Assembly (NCBI GenBank): GCA_964491665.1 | Contig: CAZBII010000197.1 | Coordinates: 1 to 7,969, forward strand | From: Ch67 sp964491665 | GTDB lineage: Bacteria > Pseudomonadota > Gammaproteobacteria > Pseudomonadales > Ketobacteraceae | Length of the DNA: 7,969 nt | Reading direction: 5' to 3' | In this document: positions 1 to 6,416 of the stretch, one piece after another | How the letters are laid out: each line of letters begins with the position of its first letter | Numbering within the stretch: the stretch's first letter is position 1 | Translations under genes and position numbers: made by a program | The notes under the pieces: generated by a model | Told to the model about the DNA's origin: nothing | The model's input: only the letters and a program-made list of their open reading frames with translations | Databases searched by the model: none

Positions 1-25
1 CACGGCCAATAAAAACACTCTTTGC

Positions 26-30
26 AGGAC
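26..30 (+). promoter_or_regulatory. Ribosome binding site of fadH
   Basis: AGGAC lies 8 nt before the ATG at 39 and supports that start. The remaining upstream bases (1-25) are A-rich around 9-16, but I see no convincing -35/-10 pair. The promoter probably lies beyond the left edge of the window. Confidence 0.6.
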
Positions 31-38
31 GACATTGC

Positions 39-2081
39 ATGACTGCCACCACCGCCTTTCCCCATCTGTTCGCACCGCTGGACCTAGGTTTCACCCGACT
101 GAAAAACCGCGCCCTGATGGGCTCGATGCACACCATGCTGGAGGAAATGCCGGGCGGTTTTGAAAAGATGGCGGCCTATTTTGGCGAGCGCGCGAAAGGC
201 GGTGTGGGCATGATCATCACCGGCGGTATTTCGCCGAATGAAGTGGGGTTGCCGACGCCGGGTCTGGCGAAACTGTCGACGAAGGAAGAAGCCGCGCAGC
301 ATCGCATTGTCACCGAGCGTGTGCATGCGATCGCGCCGGACTGCAAGATCTGCATGCAGATCCTGCACGTGGGCCGTTATGCCTATCATCCGAATCTGGT
401 GGCGCCGTCGCCGATCCGTGCGCGCATCAGTCCGTGCGTGCCGAACGAACTCACCGAAGAACAAATATGGGAACAGATCCACGATTTTGTGAACTGCGCG
501 GTGCTGGCGAAAGAAGCCGGTTATGACGGCGTGGAAGTAATCGGCTCGGCCGGCTATCTGATCAGTGAATTTCTGGTGACTCATACCAATCACCGCAGCG
601 ACGGCTGGGGCGGTTCCTATGAAAACCGCATGCGCTTTCCGCTGGAAATCATTTCGCGCATCCGGCAGGCCGTAGGCCCGAATTTCATTCTGGTGTATCG
701 CATTGCGGCGATGGAGCTGCTGGAAAACGGCAGCAGCTGGGATGAAGTGGTGACGCTGGCAAAAGCGATTGAAAAAGCCGGCGCGACGATTATCAGTACG
801 CACTTCACCTGGCACGAGGCGCGGGTGCCGACGCTGGCGACGATGGTGCCGCGCGCGGCGTTTACCGGCGTGACGGCGCGGCTGCGCAAGGAACTGAAAA
901 TTCCGGTGATCACCAGCAACCGCATCAACATGCCGGACGTGGCAGAGCAGGTGCTGGCAGAAGGGCGTGCCGATATTGTGTCGATGGCGCGGCCGATGCT
1001 GGCGGACCCGGAGTTCGTCAACAAGGCGCGCGACAATCGCGTCGATGAAATCAATACCTGCATCGCCTGCAACCAGGCCTGTCTGGATCATGCGTTCAGC
1101 GGCCGGCTCACCACCTGTCTGGTGAATCCGCGCGCCTGCTATGAAACGGAACTGAATTTCCTGCCGGTTTCCAAAGCGAAAAAAATTGCGGTGGTGGGCG
1201 CCGGTCCGGCCGGCATGGCGTTTTCGGTGAATGCGGCGGGGCGCGGTCATGCGGTCACGCTGTTTGACAGCAGCGATCGCATCGGCGGCCAGTTCAATAT
1301 CGCCAAGCGCATTCCCGGCAAGGAAGAATTCAACGAGACGCTGCGTTATTACGGCCGGCAGATCGAACTCACCGGTGTGAAGCTGCAGCTGAATCACCGC
1401 GTCACGGCGCAGGAACTGATTGACGGCGGCTTTGATGAAGTGGTGCTGGCCACCGGCGTGGTGCCGCGTACACCGGATATTGATGGCATCGATCATCCGA
1501 TGGTGATGGGTTATCTGGATGCGATTCTGGGCCGCAAGCCGGTGGGCAAAGCGGTCGCGATCATCGGCGCTGGTGGCATCGGTTTTGACGTGGCGGAACT
1601 GATCACGCACAAGGGTGTTTCGTCTGCCCTGAGCCTGGAAAAATTCGGCGCGGAATGGGGCGTGGATTTCAACAATCATCCGCGCGGTGGCGTGGCCGGT
1701 GTGGTGCCGCACGTGGAGAAAGCCGATCGCGAAGTCTGGCTGCTGCAGCGCAAGACCACGCCAGTGGGCGCAGGACTCGGTCGCACCACCGGCTGGACTC
1801 ACAAGATCCTGCTGGAGCGCAAGGATGTGCGCATGGTGAACGGTGTGGAATACCAGCGCATTGATGACGCCGGTCTGCATGTGCTGATCGGCGGCCAGCC
1901 GCAGACGTTGCCGGTGGATACCGTGATTCTGTGCGCCGGCCAGGAACCCCTGCGTGAACTGTACGACTCGCTGCAGAACGCCGGCGTGAAAACCCATCTG
2001 ATTGGCGGCGCCGATGTGGCGGCGGAACTGGATGCCAAGCGCGCCATCAATCAGGCGTCGTGGCTGGCGGCGGAAATCTGA
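39..2081 (+). CDS. fadH: 2,4-dienoyl-CoA reductase (NADPH), FadH type
   Basis: This 680-residue protein is predicted to reduce 2,4-dienoyl-CoA with NADPH, a cytoplasmic step in beta-oxidation of unsaturated fatty acids. The N-terminal half is an old-yellow-enzyme-type FMN barrel (about residues 7-335), with the HRSDGWGGSYENR segment at 185-197. Y173 (GYLISEFL) and H259 (TWHEAR) match the catalytic Tyr166 and His252 of E. coli FadH with the same spacing. Four cysteines, C341, C344, C348 and C360, match the E. coli 4Fe-4S ligands at a constant offset of 7. The C-terminal half carries an FAD-binding GAGPAG (387-392) and a second dinucleotide-binding GAGGIG (510-515). Length is close to E. coli FadH (about 672). 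The ATG follows AGGAC at 26-30 with 8 nt spacing. Related enzymes such as trimethylamine dehydrogenase and 2-enoate reductase share the fold, but the conserved Tyr/His pair favours FadH. Confidence 0.95.
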   Translation: MTATTAFPHLFAPLDLGFTRLKNRALMGSMHTMLEEMPGGFEKMAAYFGERAKGGVGMIITGGISPNEVGLPTPGLAKLSTKEEAAQHRIVTERVHAIAPDCKICMQILHVGRYAYHPNLVAPSPIRARISPCVPNELTEEQIWEQIHDFVNCAVLAKEAGYDGVEVIGSAGYLISEFLVTHTNHRSDGWGGSYENRMRFPLEIISRIRQAVGPNFILVYRIAAMELLENGSSWDEVVTLAKAIEKAGATIISTHFTWHEARVPTLATMVPRAAFTGVTARLRKELKIPVITSNRINMPDVAEQVLAEGRADIVSMARPMLADPEFVNKARDNRVDEINTCIACNQACLDHAFSGRLTTCLVNPRACYETELNFLPVSKAKKIAVVGAGPAGMAFSVNAAGRGHAVTLFDSSDRIGGQFNIAKRIPGKEEFNETLRYYGRQIELTGVKLQLNHRVTAQELIDGGFDEVVLATGVVPRTPDIDGIDHPMVMGYLDAILGRKPVGKAVAIIGAGGIGFDVAELITHKGVSSALSLEKFGAEWGVDFNNHPRGGVAGVVPHVEKADREVWLLQRKTTPVGAGLGRTTGWTHKILLERKDVRMVNGVEYQRIDDAGLHVLIGGQPQTLPVDTVILCAGQEPLRELYDSLQNAGVKTHLIGGADVAAELDAKRAINQASWLAAEI

Positions 2082-2084
2082 AAC

Positions 2085-2681
2085 ATGGCGAAGCCGTTTT
2101 CGCAGGCCTGTGAAAACAATCAAGCGCCGATTCTGGCGGTGCTGCGCCGGCATGTAACGGATGCCGGCACCCTGCTGGAAATCGGCAGCGGCACCGGCCA
2201 GCACGCGGTGTTCATGGCGCGCCATCTGCCGCAGCTGCAGTGGCAGCCCACCGACGTGGCGGAGAATCTGCCGGGCATCGAACTGTGGCGCGCCGAAGCG
2301 CAATTGCCGAATGTGGCACCGGCGCAGCTGTTCGATGTGTGGCAGCCGCAATTGCCGGCACAGTCTGTGCGCTACCTGTTCTCCGCCAACACGCTGCACA
2401 TCATGAGCTGGGAAACGGTGCAGCGTTTTTTCAGCCTGATTCCGCAACTGCTGCAAACGGATGGTCTGGCGTTTTTCTATGGTCCGTTCAATTACGGCGG
2501 TCACTTCACCAGTGAAAGCAACGCGCGCTTCGATCAATGGCTGAAGGCGCGGGCGCCGCAGCAGGGCATTCGCGATTTCGAACATGTTGCCGCACTGGCA
2601 GAACAGGCGGGGCTGGTGCTGGTGGAAGACTGCGCCATGCCCGCCAACAATCGCACGCTGGTGTGGCGACGGGCGTATTAA
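2085..2681 (+). CDS. DUF938 family SAM-dependent methyltransferase-like protein
   Basis: This 198-residue protein matches in length and sequence style the DUF938 family, whose eukaryotic relatives are called METTL26. It has a class I methyltransferase core: a glycine-rich SAM-binding motif LEIGSGTGQH at residues 31-40, an acidic residue D57 after the second strand (QPTDV), the strand and helix FSANTLHIMSW (99-109), and a conserved YGPFNYGG segment (132-139) followed by FTSESNARFD (141-150). No signal peptide or membrane segment is visible, so it is probably cytoplasmic. The substrate is unknown for the family. The ATG is 3 nt after the fadH stop, so the two genes are almost certainly co-transcribed and probably translationally coupled. 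The only Shine-Dalgarno-like sequence is a weak GGCGGA inside the end of fadH. Methyltransferase activity is inferred from motif I only. Confidence 0.9.
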   Translation: MAKPFSQACENNQAPILAVLRRHVTDAGTLLEIGSGTGQHAVFMARHLPQLQWQPTDVAENLPGIELWRAEAQLPNVAPAQLFDVWQPQLPAQSVRYLFSANTLHIMSWETVQRFFSLIPQLLQTDGLAFFYGPFNYGGHFTSESNARFDQWLKARAPQQGIRDFEHVAALAEQAGLVLVEDCAMPANNRTLVWRRAY

Positions 2682-2685
2682 TCCT

Positions 2686-2709
2686 CGCGCGCTGTCAGAC
2701 AGCGGCGCG
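2686..2709. terminator. GC-rich hairpin at convergent gene ends (possible bidirectional terminator)
   Basis: Left arm 2686-2695 pairs with right arm 2699-2709, giving 10 base pairs with a single bulged G and a 3-nt CAG loop at 2696-2698. It sits between the stop of the DUF938 gene (2681) and the last codons of the molybdoenzyme gene, whose stop codon (2695-2697) lies at the loop. Neither side is followed by a clear T-run, so it is not a textbook intrinsic terminator. It may still stop or stabilise the 3' ends of the two facing transcripts. Confidence 0.4.
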
Positions 2710-4926
2710 CAATTCTTCAACGTCCCTTTGCCGGTGCTTCCTCACGGGCTGAATCGTGACCGCGATGCCGGTCAGCAACGCCATGCCGGCGAATTTTTCC
2801 AGTGCATCCGGACCGTCGGCCGCCAGCAGATTGGGGTTCACGCCGGTGGTGCGGCTGGCAATCGACAGACCGTCGGCCTGCTGGTGACCCCAGCCGTGCG
2901 GCAGTGCCACCACGCGTGGCATCAGGTCGTCGCTGATTTTCACCGGCAAGGTCACGCTGCCGGTGGCCGTGCTGACGCTGGCCAGTTCACCGTCCGCCAG
3001 TTGCAGATCGCGCGCATCGTCCGGATGCACATAGACGAAATTGGTGGCGCGATTCTTCACATATTCTTCCACGTTATGCATCCAGGAATTGTGGGTGAAG
3101 CGCTCGCGTTTCGAAATCAGTTTCAGTGCGTTGCGATTTGCCAGCTCGTCGGCGAAAGTCGCTTCCAGTGCACCGGCTTCCGCCAGAAAATCCGCCGGCG
3201 CCAGATTCACTTTGCCATCATCCGTGAGTACGCGCTTGCCGAGAAAATCCTGCGGCCGGTTGGGCTTCAGCAATACGCCGTGCGGCTGTTTGCGCAGTCG
3301 TGCCGGCGTGATCTGGCGCGAGGCGAGCACCATGGCCTGCAGCATCCACTCCGGCTTGAAGCTGATGCGCTTGCCCAGCAGCGGCAGTTTTTCCAGTTGC
3401 CGGTTCAGGCGGAAGAACATGTCGGCGAACAGTGAGCCGCGCATGTGCCTGCCGAACAGCCGCGCACCGCAGGCGCGGGCCAGCTCGGTGTAGATCCACC
3501 ATTCGTCGCGCTGCAGGCCATCGGGCTGCACCATCGCGTCGGACCACTGCAGATACGGCACCGGCTGGAAACCGTTGGCCGGCAGCGGCAGGTCGGCGCG
3601 TTCGAAGAAACTGGTGGCCGGCAGAATGTAGTGCGCGAGATTGCCGGTTTCATTGCGGAACATGTCTACCGACACCACCAGTTCCAGTTCGCTGATGGCC
3701 GCTGCCATGCGCTCGGTGTTCGGGCACGACAGCAGCGGATTGCCGGCGGACACGAACAGCGCGCGCACCTGGCCGGGGCCCGGCGTGAAAATTTCATCGG
3801 GCAGGATGCCGGCGGGGAAACTGTCCATCACGCTTTCAAAGTTGCCGACGCGGGAGCGGTCCTTGCGCTCGCCGATGCCGGCCAGCTTGGCGGTGCGTGC
3901 GGTGTCGATCAGGCCGCGCGGCACCAGCATGCCGCCGCTGCGATCCAGATTGCCGGACACGCAGTTGATCACGTTCAGAATCCAGTAGGCCAGCGTGCTG
4001 TGCTGCGCCTGGTTGACGCCGGTGGAACAGTACAGTGCGCCGCCTTTCGCTGTGCGGTAGCGGGCCACCATCGTGCGCAGCTGTTCCGCGCTGATGCCGG
4101 TGACAGATTCCACCCGCTCCGGCGTCCAGTCCTGCGCGAACTGCTGCACGTCCGGCCAGTTTTTCATGTGCTGTTCGATCAGATCCTGGCGCACGCCGCC
4201 GCTGGCGATCAGTTCCTGCAAAAAGCCCAGCAGGAAAAACACATCGGTGCCGGGGCGGATGAATACCTGCTCGCCCACGCGCCGCGCCGATTCGGTCTTG
4301 CGCGGATTGACGAAATACACCTTGCCACCCTTCTGCTCGATTTCTTTCAGGCGCTCGATGGGGCGGGTGACGCTGAGAAAACTCATGTGTGATACCGCCG
4401 GATTCGAGCCGACGATGATGAAACAGTCAACGTTGTCGAAGTCGGGAATCGGTTGTGACGCCGGCGAGCCATACATGCGTGAGGTGACGGCAAACTTGTT
4501 GTTGCAGTCCTGCGAGCCGGCGGAATAGAAATGCGTGCTGTCGAGGCCGGCGAGAAACGCTTGGCAGAACACCGGGTGGGTGAGGCTGAATGCTGCCGGA
4601 TTGCCCATGTACAGCGCGACGGAATTGGCGCCGTGGTCGGCGCGGATTTTTTTGACCTTGGTGCCGATTTCCTGCAGCGCCTGCTTCCAGCTGATGGCGT
4701 GCCACTGGCTGCCGCTGCGTTTCATCGGGGTCTTGATGCGGTCAGGGGAGGCATGCACGTCGGCAAACTTGATGCCCTTGCTGCACAGGAAACCGCGCGT
4801 GACGACGTGTTCGTCATCCGGCTCCACACTCAGGATGCGGTTGTCCTGTGTGGTGACTTTCAGGCCGCAGGCTGCTTCGCACACGCGGCAGAAGGTGGTT
4901 TTGGTGGTGGCGGTCGAATGGGGCAT
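2695..4926 (-). CDS. Molybdopterin-dependent oxidoreductase, formate dehydrogenase/nitrate reductase superfamily, substrate unknown
   Basis: This 743-residue protein is a DMSO-reductase-superfamily molybdenum or tungsten enzyme. The N-terminus has a 4Fe-4S motif, C13-x2-C16-x3-C20-x27-C48. The central bis-MGD domain follows, with IIVGSNPAVSH at 170-180 and VNQAQHSTLAYWILN near 304-318. C141 (SQDCNNK) is the likely metal-ligand residue, at almost the position of selenocysteine 140 in E. coli FdhF. A C-terminal molydopterin-binding domain runs from about 630, with PHGWGHQ at 676-682. There is no twin-arginine signal, so it is probably cytoplasmic, and no fused ferredoxin, flavin or haem domain. 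Formate dehydrogenases have His directly after the Sec/Cys ligand; here it is Asn142, although an arginine that may correspond to FdhF Arg333 is present (R337, VPRG). This argues against plain formate dehydrogenase. The reading frame is open back to 5079, but ATG 4926 is chosen because AGGGAAG precedes it and the longer form would run through a terminator. Confidence 0.88.
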   Translation of the reverse strand: MPHSTATTKTTFCRVCEAACGLKVTTQDNRILSVEPDDEHVVTRGFLCSKGIKFADVHASPDRIKTPMKRSGSQWHAISWKQALQEIGTKVKKIRADHGANSVALYMGNPAAFSLTHPVFCQAFLAGLDSTHFYSAGSQDCNNKFAVTSRMYGSPASQPIPDFDNVDCFIIVGSNPAVSHMSFLSVTRPIERLKEIEQKGGKVYFVNPRKTESARRVGEQVFIRPGTDVFFLLGFLQELIASGGVRQDLIEQHMKNWPDVQQFAQDWTPERVESVTGISAEQLRTMVARYRTAKGGALYCSTGVNQAQHSTLAYWILNVINCVSGNLDRSGGMLVPRGLIDTARTAKLAGIGERKDRSRVGNFESVMDSFPAGILPDEIFTPGPGQVRALFVSAGNPLLSCPNTERMAAAISELELVVSVDMFRNETGNLAHYILPATSFFERADLPLPANGFQPVPYLQWSDAMVQPDGLQRDEWWIYTELARACGARLFGRHMRGSLFADMFFRLNRQLEKLPLLGKRISFKPEWMLQAMVLASRQITPARLRKQPHGVLLKPNRPQDFLGKRVLTDDGKVNLAPADFLAEAGALEATFADELANRNALKLISKRERFTHNSWMHNVEEYVKNRATNFVYVHPDDARDLQLADGELASVSTATGSVTLPVKISDDLMPRVVALPHGWGHQQADGLSIASRTTGVNPNLLAADGPDALEKFAGMALLTGIAVTIQPVRKHRQRDVEELRAAV

Positions 4927-4933
4927 GGCATGT

Positions 4934-4940
4934 CTTCCCT
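4934..4940 (-). promoter_or_regulatory. Ribosome binding site of the molybdoenzyme gene
   Basis: On the minus strand AGGGAAG lies 7 nt before the ATG at 4926-4924. It fixes the start there rather than at upstream in-frame candidates. The protein family also normally begins just before the first cysteine motif, which is 13 residues after this start. Confidence 0.6.
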
Positions 4941-4958
4941 GATGGATTTTGCGGGATG

Positions 4959-4987
4959 AAAAAAGGGGTGCACAGCGCACCCCTTTT
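4959..4987 (-). terminator. Rho-independent terminator after the DUF1302-DUF1329 unit
   Basis: GCACCCC at 4977-4983 and GGGGTGC at 4965-4971 form a perfect 7-bp GC-rich stem with a 5-nt loop (4972-4976). Four further A-T pairs (4984-4987 with 4961-4964) extend it. Read on the minus strand, the hairpin is followed by six Ts (4964-4959). It begins about 30 nt after the stop of the DUF1329 gene at 5018. It also lies in the leader of the next minus-strand gene, which starts at 4926. Confidence 0.88.
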
Positions 4988-5017
4988 CCGTTTTCATTGC
5001 TTGCGGCAGAAATTTCC

Positions 5018-6394
5018 TTACCGCACGCCGGCACGACGCAGTGCGGCAGGCTGGAAATCCACTTTCGAGAATTTCGCATCCCACTTTATGCCAGCCGGTT
5101 CATTGTTTTCCAGACCCAGCGCCATGTAGCGGCCGGAGTTCAGGTCATACAGCACTTCCAGCGAATAGCCCTGCACCGGAATCTGGTAGAACAGCATTTC
5201 GTGCGCTTCGGCCACGCGCCAGAGGTTGCCACGGTTGTCGTAGTGGTCGATCACCGCCGCCATCCAGCTGTCCTCGTCGAAGAAGAACACGCGCTTGGCG
5301 TAGATGTGGCGGGTGCCTTCGCGCAGCTTGGCTTCCACTTCGTACACGCGGTGCAGTTCGTAGCGGGTCAGGTCCTGGTTGATGTGGCCGGCCTTGACGA
5401 TGTCGTCATAGGGCAGGCCTTTCTGGTCGAGCTTGTAGGAGTTGTAGGCGATGTACATTTCCTTCTTGCCCTTGAATTCCCAAGTGTAGCGGTCGGGCGA
5501 GCCGTTGTAGAGGTCGTAGTTGTCGGCGGTGCGCAGACCGTCGGCGGCAGTGCCCGGACCGTCATACGCCACCTGCGGTGCCCGGCGCACGCGACGCTGG
5601 CCGGAGTTATACACCCAGGCGCGACGCGGTTCGGTTACCTGGTCGATGGTCTCGTGCACCATCAGCACGTTGCCGGCCAGACGCGACGGCGCCACCACCG
5701 TCTGCTTGCCGTAGAACATGACGTTGGGATCTTCACCTGCCACGTAATCGGTCAGCGCGGCGGGAATGGCTACTTCGTCATGGAACATCACCATGCTGTA
5801 GGCGCCGTTGGGCTGCGGCGTGGCCTGACCGGCAAAGCGGTCAACGCCGGTGCCGCGCCAGCGTGCGATGTGGTTCCACACCATTTCCAGACCATTGGTG
5901 GTGACCGGGAACGGGAAGGCTTTCGGTGTGTAGTTTTTCAGGCCGGTGACGCCGAGGGTTTCGGTTTTGACGGCGTTTTCCTTGGTCAGCGCAGCCACTT
6001 CATCCGGCATGCGGAAGGTGCGGCGGGTCTGGTACACCGGCATGCGGAAGGTTTTGGGATATTTCTTGAACATGGCCAGCTGGCCGGGGCTCAGTTTCGC
6101 CGCGTACTGGTCCACGTTGTCGGCGGTGATGGTGAACAGCGGCTTGTCGTCGCTGAATGGATCGCACAGCCAGTTGCCGCCCTGGTAGCAGGCGGGCAGT
6201 TCCTTCATGCCGCCGGTGTAGGCAGGAATGCTGCCGTCGGCGTTGCCGGCGACCTGTGCGCCCGTGGCGGTCAGTTCCGCGCCACCGAGCTTGTCGGCGG
6301 TGGCCTGGTCCACTTTGGCGAACGCGGACGTTGCCGTGAGGGAGGTGGCCAGCAGGGCGCTGGCCAGCAGTTTCAGTCGGTTGTTGGTTTTCAT
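5018..6394 (-). CDS. DUF1329 family exported protein, outer-membrane lipoprotein-sorting-like
   Basis: This 458-residue protein begins with a Sec signal peptide: a basic N-terminus (MKTNNRLK), a hydrophobic stretch over about residues 9-22, and a likely signal peptidase I site after AFA (26). There is no lipobox cysteine. The mature start has the DUF1329 signature, DKLGGAELTATGAQ then AGNADGSIPAYTGG (49-62). Family-like segments follow at RRAWVYNSGQRRVRRAP (257-273) and near the C-terminus (YDLNSGRYMALGL, 416-428). C69 and C77 are close together and may form a disulfide in the periplasm. Family members are often annotated as outer membrane lipoprotein-sorting proteins, but the function is not established. 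It lies 22 nt downstream of a DUF1302 gene, a common pairing that suggests joint work at the outer membrane. ATG 6394 is chosen over upstream in-frame starts because AAGGAC precedes it and it yields the signal peptide. Confidence 0.93.
   Translation of the reverse strand: MKTNNRLKLLASALLATSLTATSAFAKVDQATADKLGGAELTATGAQVAGNADGSIPAYTGGMKELPACYQGGNWLCDPFSDDKPLFTITADNVDQYAAKLSPGQLAMFKKYPKTFRMPVYQTRRTFRMPDEVAALTKENAVKTETLGVTGLKNYTPKAFPFPVTTNGLEMVWNHIARWRGTGVDRFAGQATPQPNGAYSMVMFHDEVAIPAALTDYVAGEDPNVMFYGKQTVVAPSRLAGNVLMVHETIDQVTEPRRAWVYNSGQRRVRRAPQVAYDGPGTAADGLRTADNYDLYNGSPDRYTWEFKGKKEMYIAYNSYKLDQKGLPYDDIVKAGHINQDLTRYELHRVYEVEAKLREGTRHIYAKRVFFFDEDSWMAAVIDHYDNRGNLWRVAEAHEMLFYQIPVQGYSLEVLYDLNSGRYMALGLENNEPAGIKWDAKFSKVDFQPAALRRAGVR
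6004..6052. repeat. Short direct repeat inside the DUF1329 gene
   Basis: The 16-mer CCGGCATGCGGAAGGT occurs at 6004-6019 and again at 6037-6052, an exact 33-nt offset. In the protein this encodes TFRMP twice, at residues 115-119 and 126-130, within an 11-residue unit. The phase is kept, so it does not disrupt the gene. It may be a small in-frame duplication or simple recurrence of a motif. Confidence 0.75.
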
Positions 6395-6400
6395 GATCGA

Positions 6401-6406
6401 GTCCTT
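6401..6406 (-). promoter_or_regulatory. Ribosome binding site of the DUF1329 gene
   Basis: AAGGAC on the minus strand, 6 nt before the ATG at 6394. It lies in the 22-nt gap after the DUF1302 stop and decides the start in favour of the form with a signal peptide. Confidence 0.7.
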
Positions 6407-6416
6407 GTCCCCAAAC

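Larger units (their letters stand above)
4927..5017. other. Intergenic region between the DUF1329 and molybdoenzyme genes
   Basis: This 91-nt gap is the largest in the window. It holds the terminator of the upstream minus-strand gene and the ribosome binding site of the next one. Between them I can point only to a weak -10-like CAAAAT (4945-4950, minus strand), with no good -35 partner. A promoter for the molybdoenzyme gene is therefore not evident here. Confidence 0.5.

Noticed and set aside
84..2720. Long open frame of 878 codons on the minus strand, opposite fadH and the DUF938 gene
   Set aside because: Its translation is rich in His, Arg and Gln with no recognisable domain, while the opposite strand encodes two clear conserved families. 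It is a shadow of codon bias in GC-rich coding DNA.
3445..4392. Open frame of 315 codons on the plus strand, opposite the molybdoenzyme gene
   Set aside because: It is Ala/His/Gln-rich with no motif, fully inside a well-supported gene on the other strand.
4927..5079. Longer N-terminus of the molybdoenzyme starting at 5079
   Set aside because: It would overlap the end of the DUF1329 gene and translate through the terminator hairpin. The added residues resemble nothing in the family, and ATG 4926 has its own ribosome binding site.
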